A stretch of 64,000 nucleotides of DNA from DATFFO01 sp963744905 (GTDB taxonomy: Bacteria > Actinomycetota > Acidimicrobiia > Spongiisociales > ZC4RG35): the NCBI GenBank assembly GCA_963744905.1, contig CAVUUV010000010.1, forward strand, positions 1 through 64,000, given 5' to 3'. The position numbers and the translations under genes are program-made. The notes beneath the pieces were generated by a model. It searched no databases, was not told the origin of the DNA, and was given only the letters and a program-made list of their open reading frames with translations. Below are positions 33,204 through 42,312 of this stretch, one piece after another. Numbering within the stretch: position 1 is the first letter of the stretch; every line of letters starts with the position of its first letter.

Positions 33204-34562
33204 TCAGGCGAAGAGGGAGGCTGCCAGGCGGTTGTGCCGTCGTATCAGATCCTCTTCGTCCAGCCCGACGAGCCTGCCGTCGCGGACCACCGGTCGACCC
33301 CCCACCCAGGAGTGCGCCACCCGCGTCGGTGAGCAGAACACCAGGGCCGCCACAGGATCATGGCGGGCGCCGGCGTAAGCGATCCGGTCCAGGTCGAAGG
33401 CAACCACGTCGGCTGCCTTGCCGGGCACCAGCCGGCCGACGTCATCTCGTCCGAGAACGCGTGCGCCCCCCACCGTGGCCATCTCCAGCGCGGTCCGGGC
33501 CGGCATCTGCTCTCCCGTCCCGATACCGGGAGCCACCGCCAGCCGCGCCAGGAGCATCGCCTGGCGGGCCTCGGCCAGGAGATCGGAGGAGTCATTGGAG
33601 GCGGATCCGTCCACCCCCAGCCCCACCCTCACCCCTGCCTCCAGATACGAGGTGATCGGAGCGACCCCGGAGGCGAGACGCATGTTGGAGCTGGGACAAT
33701 GCGCCACCCCGGTTCCGGCCCGGGCCATCGAATCGACCTCCTCGCCCGACACATGCACGGCGTGGGCGTACCAGACGTCGGGACCCTCCCAACCCAGGTC
33801 GCGTACGTAGTCCACCGGCCGCGTTCCGAAGTTGGCGCTGCAGAACTCCTCCTCATCGGCGGTCTCGGCCAGGTGGGTGTGTAGCCGGACCCCCAGTGCC
33901 CGCGCCAGCTCGGCGGAGCGGCGCATCAGCTCCGGTGTGACCGAGAACGGTGAACATGGGGCGAGCACCACCCGGGTCATCGCCCCAGGTTCCGGGTCGT
34001 GATAGGCGTCCACGGCCCTCTGGCAGTCGTCCAGCACATCACCCTCGTCCTCGACCAGCGAATCGGGTGGCAGTCCGCCCCCCGACTCGCCCAGGCTCAT
34101 CGATCCCCGGGACGCGTGGAAGCGGATCCCCACCGCAGCCGCCCCTTCGATCTGGTCGTCGATACGAGAGCCGTTTGGCCACAGGTACTGATGATCGAAG
34201 GCGGTGGTGCAGCCGCTCAGCGCCAGCTCGACCAGGCCGGTGGTGGTGGCCACCCGGACGTGATCGGGGGTCAGCCCCGCCCACACCGGGTACAGGGTGG
34301 TGAGCCAATCGAACAGGCCTGCATCCTGGGCACCGGGCAGGGCACGGGTCAGGGTCTGGAACAGATGGTGATGGGTATTGACCAGACCGGGAATCACCAC
34401 GTGTCCGTTCAGGTCGACCACCTCGTCGGCACCGGCCGGAAGGTCCCGGGTCGGGCCCACCTGTTCGATCCAGCCATCGCGGGCAAAGAGGGCCCCGTCG
34501 GAGATCTCGGCGCCATCCATCGTCACCAGGACTTCGGCGTGTCGAAGCAGCAGGGTGCCCAT
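33204..34562 (-). CDS. 8-oxoguanine deaminase-like amidohydrolase
   Basis: The predicted reaction is hydrolytic deamination of an oxidised or normal purine base, here most likely 8-oxoguanine to uric acid. The 452 residues start MGTLLLRHAEVLVTMDG. Metal ligands are HxH in VNTHHHLFQT (His64, His66), THLAET near residue 240, and VDGSASNDS near residue 330. FHASRGSMSLGESGGGLPPDS is a block I associate with 8-oxoguanine deaminases and the AtzB branch. The ATG at 34562 follows TAGCGT by 14 bases. Guanine deaminase is an alternative. Confidence 0.82.
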   Translation of the reverse strand: MGTLLLRHAEVLVTMDGAEISDGALFARDGWIEQVGPTRDLPAGADEVVDLNGHVVIPGLVNTHHHLFQTLTRALPGAQDAGLFDWLTTLYPVWAGLTPDHVRVATTTGLVELALSGCTTAFDHQYLWPNGSRIDDQIEGAAAVGIRFHASRGSMSLGESGGGLPPDSLVEDEGDVLDDCQRAVDAYHDPEPGAMTRVVLAPCSPFSVTPELMRRSAELARALGVRLHTHLAETADEEEFCSANFGTRPVDYVRDLGWEGPDVWYAHAVHVSGEEVDSMARAGTGVAHCPSSNMRLASGVAPITSYLEAGVRVGLGVDGSASNDSSDLLAEARQAMLLARLAVAPGIGTGEQMPARTALEMATVGGARVLGRDDVGRLVPGKAADVVAFDLDRIAYAGARHDPVAALVFCSPTRVAHSWVGGRPVVRDGRLVGLDEEDLIRRHNRLAASLFA

Positions 34563-34570
34563 CACGGGTG

Positions 34571-34576
34571 ACGCTA
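34571..34576 (-). promoter_or_regulatory. -10 box of the 8-oxoguanine deaminase gene (TAGCGT)
   Basis: Read on the minus strand, TAGCGT begins 14 bases before the ATG at 34562. Confidence 0.45.
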
Positions 34577-34602
34577 ACCGGCCTCTCGCCTCGAGCCGAC
34601 TC

Positions 34603-34643
34603 TGTGAACCTTTTCGCCGCTGTTGGCGGCGAAAAGGTTCACA
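34603..34643. repeat. 41-nt hairpin between the divergent deaminase and aminotransferase genes
   Basis: TGTGAACCTTTTCGCCGC pairs perfectly with GCGGCGAAAAGGTTCACA across TGTTG. It has the same length and end sequences as the hairpin at 29652-29692. The two bases that differ in one arm (GC to CT) are matched by compensating changes in the other. Confidence 0.85.
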
Positions 34644-34791
34644 AAGGACCCCTACACAGCCCGGAGCGGGCCATCGGTTAGGATTTGGGGGATGCTGAGA
34701 GTGATGCCGTTGAAGAGCCGGAGGGGGTTGTTCGCCTCTCCGTAGGCCGCTCTCTTCCTCCCTGCCCATCCTTCAGCACAGAGGAGACCCC

Positions 34792-36069
34792 ATGAGCGAC
34801 CATCTCACCCGTCACTCCAAGTTCGTCGCCCCCGTCATCGCCTTCGACACCCCCGTCGTGGCCGATCGCGCCGAGGGCATCTGGATCACAGATACAGAAG
34901 GCAAGCGCTATGCCGACTTCGCCTGCGGCACTGCCGTCGCCAATCTGGGTCACAATCACCCCGCCGTCGTGGCAGCAGCCCATGCCCAGCTCGACAAGCT
35001 GGTCCATTCGGGCTGCGTGGTTCACTACGACGCACTCGTCGAGGCCGCCGAAAGACTGGTGGCGGTCGCCCCGCCCGGAATCGAAAAGGTCGGCTACGCC
35101 AACTCGGGATCCGAGGCAGTGGAGGCTGCGGTCAAGCTGGCCCGCTACACGACGGGACGTCAGGGCGTGATCGCCTTCCGCGGTGCCTTCCACGGCCGCA
35201 CCATGGGCTCGGTGTCCTACACCACCTCCAACGCCAAGTACCGGAGCGGTTACCACCCGGTCCTGGGCTCCACCTTCATCGCCCCCTTCCCCCATCCCTA
35301 CCGCTGGGGCGTGTCGGAGGAGGCGGCGGTGGAGCGCTGCCTCGACGAGCTGCGCCTCCTGTTCAAGCACGTCGTCACCCCCGATCACATCGGGGCGATG
35401 CTGATCGAGCCGATGCAGGGCGAGGGGGGCTATTACCCGGCCCCGGCCCGGTTCCTGTCCGCCCTCCGCTCGATCTGTGACGAGCACGGCATCATGCTCG
35501 TCTTCGACGAGGTCCAGACCGGCTTTGGACGCACCGCCGAGTGGTTCGCCACCGACCACTACGACGTCAATCCGGATGTGATCGCCCTGGGCAAGGGGAT
35601 CGCCAACGGCCTTCCCCTGTCCGCTTACGGGGCCTCCGCAGAGGTCATCGACGCCTGGCCCGTCGGGGCTCACGGCACGACCTTTGGGGGGAACCCGGTC
35701 AGCTGCGCCGCCTCGGTGGCCGTGATCGACGTGATGGGCGATCTCCTCCCCCATGCTCGTGAACTGTCAAAGCGCGCCTTCGAGCGGCTGGGTGACCTGG
35801 CCGAACGGCATCGCACCATCGGCGACGTGCGCGGCCTGGGGCTGATGATCGGCGTGGAACTGGTCTCGGATCCAGAGACCCGCCACCAGTCTCCAGAGGC
35901 GTTCCGGGCCGTTCAGGAGTACTGCCTCGAGAGGGAGTTGATCATCATCGACTGCGGGCCCGACGGCAACGTCATCCGGTTCATTCCCGCCCTCGTCACC
36001 ACCGAAGACGAGCTCGATTGGGCCATCGGACTGATCGACGAGGGCCTGACTGCGTGGGAATCCCGCTGA
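34792..36069 (+). CDS. Class III PLP aminotransferase, 4-aminobutyrate aminotransferase-like
   Basis: This is a 425-residue omega-aminotransferase. FDEVQTGFGRTAEWFA near residue 237 and the PLP-Schiff-base lysine in VIALGKGIANGLPL near residue 267 define the class, and NSGSEAVEAAVKLAR binds the cofactor phosphate. Overall motifs fit GabT or a related 4-aminobutyrate/beta-alanine enzyme. The ATG has AGAGGAG upstream, so this gene has a real leader. A 17-codon open frame (34692-34745) in that leader has no supported function. No gabD is adjacent. Confidence 0.85.
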   Translation: MSDHLTRHSKFVAPVIAFDTPVVADRAEGIWITDTEGKRYADFACGTAVANLGHNHPAVVAAAHAQLDKLVHSGCVVHYDALVEAAERLVAVAPPGIEKVGYANSGSEAVEAAVKLARYTTGRQGVIAFRGAFHGRTMGSVSYTTSNAKYRSGYHPVLGSTFIAPFPHPYRWGVSEEAAVERCLDELRLLFKHVVTPDHIGAMLIEPMQGEGGYYPAPARFLSALRSICDEHGIMLVFDEVQTGFGRTAEWFATDHYDVNPDVIALGKGIANGLPLSAYGASAEVIDAWPVGAHGTTFGGNPVSCAASVAVIDVMGDLLPHARELSKRAFERLGDLAERHRTIGDVRGLGLMIGVELVSDPETRHQSPEAFRAVQEYCLERELIIIDCGPDGNVIRFIPALVTTEDELDWAIGLIDEGLTAWESR

Positions 36070-36122
36070 GACCCATCGCCGGCCCTCTCCCCGGGAACCC
36101 ACCCGGACGTGGACACCGTCCA

Positions 36123-36944
36123 ATGGTCGTGACCCGTCATCTCGTAGTCGCCGTCGTGGTCGCCCTGTTGCTCTCCGCCTGCGGCGGTGGGTCGGGTTTG
36201 TCCGATACCGTCCCCCCCGACCCGGAAGTGGCGGTGCTGACCGTCACCTCCGAGGGGGGATTCTCGGCCCCCGACTCGCGGGTGTCGGCCATGCCCCGCT
36301 ACGTAGTGGGTGCCGACCACACCCTCTACTTCCAGGGACCCGTGCCGGAGATCTTCCCCGGTCCGCTGCTTCCCAATATCCAGGTCGTGAAGCTGAGCGA
36401 TCAGACCTGGAAGGACATCCTGGCCGTGGTGGCAGAGCTGGGGATGCCCGACTACGTGGAGAAGCTCGACGACGAGGGCGCCGACCAGGTCGCCGACGCC
36501 GGCACCGACGTCATCATCTACCACGATGCCAATGGGGACCACCGCCTGGCCATCTACGCCCTGGGCATCACCAATGGATCCGCCTCCCCGGATCGGCTCC
36601 TGGCCACCGACCTGATGCAGATCCTCGACGACGCCGCCTTCAACAGCAAGAGCCAACCCTTCTCGCCCGAGACTCTGCAGGTGGCGGCAGGCGACGCCGG
36701 GCTGGATGTGGGGCCGGGGATGGCCACGGTGCAACCCTGGCCGCTCGACGTGGCCTATGCCGACATGACCGGGTGGATTGCCGGGTGGCGGTGCGTCGAG
36801 GTGGGCGGCCCCAAGGTCCCTGATCTGATGGACACCTTCGGCAATGCCAACCAGGCCACGCTTTGGGACACGGGGTCGGAACAGGTAAACCTGCGAGTCG
36901 TTCCCTTGATGCCCGGCCGGCAAGCCTGCCCGGCCAATCCCTGA
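36123..36944 (+). CDS. Secreted lipoprotein of unknown function
   Basis: The protein is 273 residues long. The ATG at 36123 places a signal peptide before the lipobox LLLSAC (Cys20), then a glycine-rich linker. The remaining sequence has no family I recognise. Visible features are alternating strands (VVKLSDQTWKDILAVVAELG) and two late cysteines (RCVEV, QACPAN) that could form a disulfide. It lies between the aminotransferase and the DUF456 gene, with short gaps either side. Confidence 0.75.
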   Translation: MVVTRHLVVAVVVALLLSACGGGSGLSDTVPPDPEVAVLTVTSEGGFSAPDSRVSAMPRYVVGADHTLYFQGPVPEIFPGPLLPNIQVVKLSDQTWKDILAVVAELGMPDYVEKLDDEGADQVADAGTDVIIYHDANGDHRLAIYALGITNGSASPDRLLATDLMQILDDAAFNSKSQPFSPETLQVAAGDAGLDVGPGMATVQPWPLDVAYADMTGWIAGWRCVEVGGPKVPDLMDTFGNANQATLWDTGSEQVNLRVVPLMPGRQACPANP

Positions 36945-36950
36945 TCTCCG

Positions 36951-36956
36951 TACCAT
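36951..36956 (+). promoter_or_regulatory. -10 box of the DUF456 gene (TACCAT)
   Basis: TACCAT starts 15 bases before the ATG at 36966, seven bases after the lipoprotein stop. Confidence 0.45.
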
Positions 36957-36965
36957 TGCCCGCCG

Positions 36966-37448
36966 ATGAGCGCCGTCGGTGAGTTTGTGGTCGGTCTGCT
37001 GCTCCTGTTGGGGGTGGCGGGAACCGTGCTTCCCATTCTCCCCGGCCTCGCACTGGAGCTGGGGGCGGTGTTCGTTTGGGCCTTGGTCGAGGGCACACCC
37101 CTGGCCTGGGCGATTGCCGTGGCGGCACTGGCCATTGCGGCAGCCGGCACCGTGGTCAAGTACCTGGTGCCGGGCCGGCGCCTCAAGGCGGCCGGCATCC
37201 CTCGCGTGACCCTCTACTTCGCCGGCGGTCTGGCCATCGTCGGCTTCTTCGTCGTCCCGGTGGTGGGGGCGCCGCTGGGATTCGTGCTCGGTGTCTATCT
37301 GGCCGAACGGCGACGGGTCGGGCCAGGCCAGGCCTGGCCGTCCACCACGCGGTCGCTCCAGGCAGTCGCCCTCTCGGTCGGCATCGAGTTGGCCGCCGGG
37401 CTGCTCGTGCTCGGCCTCTGGTTGGCTGCGGTCCTGTTCTGGACCTGA
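36966..37448 (+). CDS. DUF456-family membrane protein
   Basis: This is a small integral membrane protein of 160 residues with four to five hydrophobic helices. VVGLLLLLGVAGTVLPILPGLALEL at the N-terminus and GFFVVPVVGAPLGFVLGVYLAE with a following Arg-rich loop are typical of DUF456. The function of the family is not known. The stop directly abuts the acs stop on the other strand, without a visible terminator. Confidence 0.8.
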   Translation: MSAVGEFVVGLLLLLGVAGTVLPILPGLALELGAVFVWALVEGTPLAWAIAVAALAIAAAGTVVKYLVPGRRLKAAGIPRVTLYFAGGLAIVGFFVVPVVGAPLGFVLGVYLAERRRVGPGQAWPSTTRSLQAVALSVGIELAAGLLVLGLWLAAVLFWT

Positions 37449-39398
37449 TCAGTCCTCTGAGGCCTGGGCCGACTTCCGGGCGATCTCATCCACCACGTCC
37501 TGGTTGGCCAGGGTGGTGACGTCTCCCAGATGGCGATTTTCGGAGATGTCCTTGAGCAGACGCCGCATGATCTTTCCCGAGCGGGTCTTGGGGAGATCGT
37601 CGGTGAACACAATCGAGGCCGGCTTGGCGATGGGACCGATCGAGGACGCCACATGCTGGCGCAGCTCGTCGATCAACGACTGGTCGCCCACCACCGCGCT
37701 GCGCAGGGTGACGAAGGCGGCGATGGCCTGACCGGTGAGCTCGTCCTTGCGACCGATCACCGCTGCCTCCGCCACCGAGGAATGCGACACCAGCGCCGAT
37801 TCGACCTCCATGGTGGAGATGTTGTGGCCCGAGATCAGCATGACGTCGTCGACTCTGCCCAGCAGCCAGAAGTAGCCGTCCTCGTCGCGTTTGGCCCCGT
37901 CACCGGGGAAGTAGTGGCCCTCGAAACGTGACCAGTAGGTGTCGACGAAGCGCTGATCGTCGCCCCAGATCGTGCGCGCCATCGACGGCCAGGGCTCGGT
38001 GATGACCAGGAAGCCGCCCCCTCCCAGCTCCACCGAATTGCCGTCGTCGTCGACCACATCGGCCGAGATCCCCGGCAGGGGCATGGTGGCCGACCCGGGC
38101 TTGGTGGCCGTGACACCGGGCAGAGGAGAGATCATGATGGCGCCGGTCTCGGTCTGCCACCAGGTGTCCACTATCGGGCAGCGCTCCCCGCCGATGTTCT
38201 CCTGGTACCAGATCCAGGCCTCGGGGTTGATGGGCTCGCCCACCGTCCCCAGCACTCGCAGGCTGGAAAGATCGTGACCGGCCGGATACTCGTCGCCCCA
38301 TTTCATGAAGGCGCGGATGGCAGTCGGAGCCGTGTAGAAGATGGTCACGCCGTAATCGTCGACGATCTGCCACAGACGATCCTTGTCCGGGTAGTTGGGC
38401 GCCCCCTCGTACATGACGCCGGTGGTGCGGTTGGCCAGCGGGCCGTAGACGATGTAGCTGTGACCGGTCACCCAGCCGATGTCGGCCGCGCACCAGTAGA
38501 CGTCGCTGTCGGGTTTGACGTCGAACACCTGAGAATGGGTGGTCATGATCTGGGTCAGGTAGCCGCCCTGGGTGTGAACGATGCCCTTCGGCCTTCCCGT
38601 GGTCCCCGACGTGTAGAGGATGTAGAGGGGATCCTCGGCGTTGAGGTGGACCGGCTCACAGGCGGCATCCTGACCCTCGACCAGGTCGTGCCACCACACG
38701 TCGCGACCCTCCTCCATGTGGATGTCGTTTTCTGTCCGACGCAACACGATCACCGTCTCCACATCGGGGGTGCGGGCCAGGGCCACGTCGGTGTTGGCCT
38801 TGAGCGGAACCACGTTGCCGCCCCGCCAGGCCCCATCCTGGGTGATCACCACCCGGGCATCGGCGTCGAGGATTCGGCTGGCCAGGGCGTCGGAAGAGAA
38901 CCCACCGAACACGATGGAGTGGACGATCCCGAGTCGGGCGCAGGCCAGCATGGCGATGGGAAGCTCGGGGACCATGCCCATGTAGATGGCCACCCGGTCG
39001 CCCTTGTTGAGACCGAGCGACTTGAGGGCGTTGGCGAACCGGCCCACCTCGGCGTGCAGGTCGGAGTAGGTCAGGGTGCGGGTGTCGCCGGGCTCGCCCA
39101 CCCAGTGGTAGGCGACCTGGTCGCCATGGTCGTCCAAGTGTCGATCGAGGCAGTTGTAGGACAGGTTCAACTCGCCGTCGGTGAACCACTTGTAGAAGGG
39201 AGGATTGGAGTCGTCGAGCCCGACCGTCGGTTCCTTGAACCAGGTGATCCGGCTCAGGGCCTGCTTGGTCCAGTAAGCGACTGGATCCGCCGCCGCCTCG
39301 TCATGGATTCCGGGCTTGGCATTGGCCTGAGCCGTGAACTCCGGCGAGGGCGGGAAGCTGCGATCCTCGCTGAGCAGGTTCTCGATGGCCTGGGTCAT
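37449..39398 (-). CDS. acs: Acetyl-CoA synthetase
   Basis: The enzyme activates acetate to acetyl-CoA through acetyl-AMP. It has 649 residues. The AMP-binding motif is YTSGTTGRPKGIVHTQGG near residue 270, WWQTETGAIMISPLPG is near residue 420, and the C-terminal catalytic, acetylatable lysine is in KTRSGKIMRR near residue 615. The ATG at 39398 is selected because GGAAGGA lies five bases upstream. No patZ/acuA-type acetyltransferase is adjacent. Confidence 0.95.
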   Translation of the reverse strand: MTQAIENLLSEDRSFPPSPEFTAQANAKPGIHDEAAADPVAYWTKQALSRITWFKEPTVGLDDSNPPFYKWFTDGELNLSYNCLDRHLDDHGDQVAYHWVGEPGDTRTLTYSDLHAEVGRFANALKSLGLNKGDRVAIYMGMVPELPIAMLACARLGIVHSIVFGGFSSDALASRILDADARVVITQDGAWRGGNVVPLKANTDVALARTPDVETVIVLRRTENDIHMEEGRDVWWHDLVEGQDAACEPVHLNAEDPLYILYTSGTTGRPKGIVHTQGGYLTQIMTTHSQVFDVKPDSDVYWCAADIGWVTGHSYIVYGPLANRTTGVMYEGAPNYPDKDRLWQIVDDYGVTIFYTAPTAIRAFMKWGDEYPAGHDLSSLRVLGTVGEPINPEAWIWYQENIGGERCPIVDTWWQTETGAIMISPLPGVTATKPGSATMPLPGISADVVDDDGNSVELGGGGFLVITEPWPSMARTIWGDDQRFVDTYWSRFEGHYFPGDGAKRDEDGYFWLLGRVDDVMLISGHNISTMEVESALVSHSSVAEAAVIGRKDELTGQAIAAFVTLRSAVVGDQSLIDELRQHVASSIGPIAKPASIVFTDDLPKTRSGKIMRRLLKDISENRHLGDVTTLANQDVVDEIARKSAQASED

Positions 39399-39553
39399 AG
39401 GATTCCTTCCGACGCGAATTCCGTGTCGCCATCCTATGCACCTCCAGGAAACCGTGCCCTGCTCGACAGCGGCCGACCCGATCCCCCCTGCGTGATTGGA
39501 CGAGATGGACGTTGGACCGGCGTCGAGCGACCAGATCTGGCACACTCGAAACC

Positions 39554-40786
39554 ATGGGCCTGCCCGACTTCACGGCCGAAGCCACCTACCGGCTCACCCG
39601 GCTTCCCGTCGAGGCCGCCTCCACTCTCCTGCCCGAGGCCTACTACGAGCCGGGGTTCCACGAACTGGAGAGCCAACAGCTCTGGGCCACGAGCTGGGTG
39701 TGTGTGGGGGTGCTGGGGGAGATATCGGAGCCCGGTCGGGTGCTGGTCAGATCTGTGGCGGGCCGATCGGTGATCATCACCCGCAATCAGGAGGGGCGGG
39801 TCCGGGCATTCCTCAATGTGTGCCGGCACCGGGGCACGCAACTGGTGGAAGAGGACTGCGAGATCGGCGCCCGTTTCCGCTGTCCCTACCACGCCTGGGC
39901 CTACGACCTGGACGGTACCTGCATCGGTACGCCGCTCTTCGAGGGCTCCGACATACCCGAAGACCAGCGGTCCATGTTCGACATGTCCGACGTCAAGGCC
40001 TTCGATCGCGCCGACTACGGACTGTTCCCGGTTCGGGTCGAGACCTGGGGTTGTCTCCTGTTCGTGACCCTCTCCCGGGCCACTCCGGAGCTCGACGTCT
40101 GGCTTGGGGACCTCCCCCGGCGTCTGGGCGGCTACGACCTGGAAACGTGGCAGATCCAGGCCACCAAGGACTACGAGATCGGGGCCAACTGGAAACTGAT
40201 CGCCGAGAACTTCATGGAGTACTACCACCTGCCCTGGGTTCACCCCGAGCTGCTCAAGGTGTCCCGGGTCAAGGACCACTACCGCTACCAGGGCCCCGGC
40301 ATGTACACGGGAATGACCACCAACCCGGTCAGCCGGGATGAGAACTCGGTGTGGCTCGACCTGCCCCCCCATCCCGGCGTCGCCGGCGACGACCTGACCT
40401 CAGGCCGGTTCATGCTGATCTTCCCCAACCTGGCGCTCTCACTGCTCCCCAACCATGCCTTCGTCATGGTCCTCGCTCCGAACGGACCTGGAGAAAGCCG
40501 GGAGAGCACATTCCTGCTCACTCATCCCGACACCGTACAGGGAGAGGAGAGCCGGGGAGCCCTCGAAAACCTGCATGCGTTCTGGGACGACGTGAACCGG
40601 GAGGACATTGACATCGTCGAGCGGGTTCAACGGGGGATCTCCACGCCCGAGTACCGGGGCGGACGCATGTGCTATCGGTTCGAGGAGCCGCTGCACCGGT
40701 TCCAGAACATGGTCATCGATCGCATGGTCGGCATCGATCGGATACCGGAAGGCGATTCGTTCGACGACATCCCCGTCTTCGGATGA
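39554..40786 (+). CDS. Rieske non-heme iron oxygenase, alpha subunit
   Basis: This is a 410-residue ring-hydroxylating or demethylating oxygenase subunit. The Rieske 2Fe-2S ligands are Cys90 and His92 (CRHRGTQ) and Cys110 and His113 (CPYHAW). The catalytic iron site lies in NWKLIAENFMEYYHLPWVHPEL near residue 210, with two His. The spacing and this motif are closest to choline/carnitine/glycine-betaine monooxygenase-type enzymes, but aromatic substrates are possible. No ferredoxin or reductase gene is adjacent, so electrons come from elsewhere. Confidence 0.85.
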   Translation: MGLPDFTAEATYRLTRLPVEAASTLLPEAYYEPGFHELESQQLWATSWVCVGVLGEISEPGRVLVRSVAGRSVIITRNQEGRVRAFLNVCRHRGTQLVEEDCEIGARFRCPYHAWAYDLDGTCIGTPLFEGSDIPEDQRSMFDMSDVKAFDRADYGLFPVRVETWGCLLFVTLSRATPELDVWLGDLPRRLGGYDLETWQIQATKDYEIGANWKLIAENFMEYYHLPWVHPELLKVSRVKDHYRYQGPGMYTGMTTNPVSRDENSVWLDLPPHPGVAGDDLTSGRFMLIFPNLALSLLPNHAFVMVLAPNGPGESRESTFLLTHPDTVQGEESRGALENLHAFWDDVNREDIDIVERVQRGISTPEYRGGRMCYRFEEPLHRFQNMVIDRMVGIDRIPEGDSFDDIPVFG

Positions 40787-41138
40787 GCGGAGTCCCAACC
40801 GTGGGGTGCGTGGGCGGACAGGTGTGCGACCGGTTGAGGGGAACCGCGGCGCGAAGTCGTCAACTGCGACGGCGACGGCCGCCAAAGAACCACCCTGCTC
40901 GACGAAAACCGTAGAGAGCCTGGCCGGCGACCGCACCCGCTCCTAAACCGGTTCCGTTTGGTCGAGCACGCTGGTGGGTAGCAAGTTCCAACACGATGCC
41001 GGCCGCTCGAGGTCCGGACGAGCCTGGAACCACGAGAGGTCTAGCAATGCACGAATCCCAGTTCTCCCTCCGGGGGCCCCTACTCGAGCGCCCCCGCCCT
41101 CACCACGTCAGCCAGGGCGCCGCGGTGGAACCCGGCCG
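40787..41138. other. Intergenic stretch; possible 31-codon upstream frame before the AI-2E family gene
   Basis: The first 250 bases show no coding pattern, RNA gene or terminator that I can support. An ATG at 41047, seven bases after GAGAGG, opens 31 codons whose stop (41140-41142) overlaps the start of the next gene. That geometry is compatible with a leader peptide but its composition is unremarkable. Confidence 0.35.
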
Positions 41139-42278
41139 ATGAGTAGCGAGCGCAAACTCGTCGACGAATCTGCGCCGGAGGAACCCACCGACGACGCTGG
41201 CTGGCGGAACTTCTCACGCTGGCTGGCTGTGGGGGCGGCCTTTGCCACGGCTGCGGTCGGGCTCTGGGTTCTCTTCACCATTCGAGAGGTCCTGCTCGTG
41301 GTTCTGGCCGCGATGATGTTCGCCATCGGCCTCGATCCCCTGCTGCGATGGTTCGAGTCGAAGGGCTGGAGTCGCAGCATGGGAATGGGCACCGCCGTGC
41401 TGGCGGGGGTATTGCTTCTGACCGCCGGCGCGGTCGCCTCCGGACCGTGGGTCGGCCAACAGATCTCGGAGTTGGGGCGAAACCTCCCGAGCCTGCTGGA
41501 CGACCTCCAACAGAGCCTCCCCGGATGGATCACCCCGGCCAACAACGGCCTGGTCGACGCGGGAACGACCGTTTCAAACACCCTGACATCGATGGGCCCC
41601 ACCATCGGATCAGCTTTCTCTCTCGTGGCCAAGCTGCTGATCGTTCTCGTGCTGGGGCCCTACCTGGCGGTCGCCCTGCCCAGTATCGTTCGGGGAGTCG
41701 CGAGGATCCTGGGACGGGACCAGCGCGAAGACTTCATCCGCTCGCTTCGCGCCTCCACCACCCTGGTGGGTCACTACATAGTCGGAAATCTGGTGGTGAG
41801 CCTGCTGGCAGGTGCCGTGGCATTCGTGGCGTTCAGCGCCGTCGGAGTTCCGTACGCTCTTCCCCTGGCACTGTGGATAGCACTCGTCGACGCGGTGCCT
41901 GCCGTGGGTGCCACTCTCGGCGCGATTCCCGCCTTGCTGATATCGGCCACGGCCGGCCTCGGAACGGTGATCAGCGTGGCGGTGATCATCGTGGTCTACC
42001 AGCAGGTGGAGAACCACCTGGTCATCCCGACCGTGATGAAACGGGCCGTCTCGCTCGGGCCCGCCACCGTGCTGATCGCCATCCTGGTGGGAGGGGCGCT
42101 GGCCGGCGTCATGGGAGTGATCCTCTCGGTCCCCCTCACCGCCATGCTCAAGGTGACCTTCTTCGACCGTCTCCTCCATGAGAGGATCATGCAGGTTCGC
42201 AACGCCGATGCCAACGGTGGCGGGAAGAAGCGATGGTGGCACCCGGGAGATAGACCCGGGACCCGGGCTCTTCCCTGA
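41139..42278 (+). CDS. AI-2E family transporter (PerM-like)
   Basis: The membrane protein has 379 residues and about eight helices. The first two (WLAVGAAFATAAVGLWVLF and LLVVLAAMMFAIGLDPLLRWFESKG) have the family order. A soluble segment follows (about 95-150), then the conserved GVPYALPLALWIALVDAVPAVGATLGAIPAL near residue 230 and the C-terminal PTVMKRAVSLGPATVLIAILVGG. Members have been linked to autoinducer-2 export or Na+/H+ antiport, and the role here is unknown. The C-terminus is short and basic. Confidence 0.85.
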   Translation: MSSERKLVDESAPEEPTDDAGWRNFSRWLAVGAAFATAAVGLWVLFTIREVLLVVLAAMMFAIGLDPLLRWFESKGWSRSMGMGTAVLAGVLLLTAGAVASGPWVGQQISELGRNLPSLLDDLQQSLPGWITPANNGLVDAGTTVSNTLTSMGPTIGSAFSLVAKLLIVLVLGPYLAVALPSIVRGVARILGRDQREDFIRSLRASTTLVGHYIVGNLVVSLLAGAVAFVAFSAVGVPYALPLALWIALVDAVPAVGATLGAIPALLISATAGLGTVISVAVIIVVYQQVENHLVIPTVMKRAVSLGPATVLIAILVGGALAGVMGVILSVPLTAMLKVTFFDRLLHERIMQVRNADANGGGKKRWWHPGDRPGTRALP

Positions 42279-42312
42279 GTATCGCCACATCGGGCGTCGA
42301 CCAGGCTTACGT

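Noticed and set aside
34680..34790. CTGAGA-containing leader of the aminotransferase gene as a possible TPP riboswitch
   Set aside because: The partner motifs of the TPP aptamer are missing and the spacing does not fold accordingly.
38274..39773. Long plus-strand open frame opposite acs
   Set aside because: It has no recognisable motif. Acs on the other strand is complete with all catalytic blocks.
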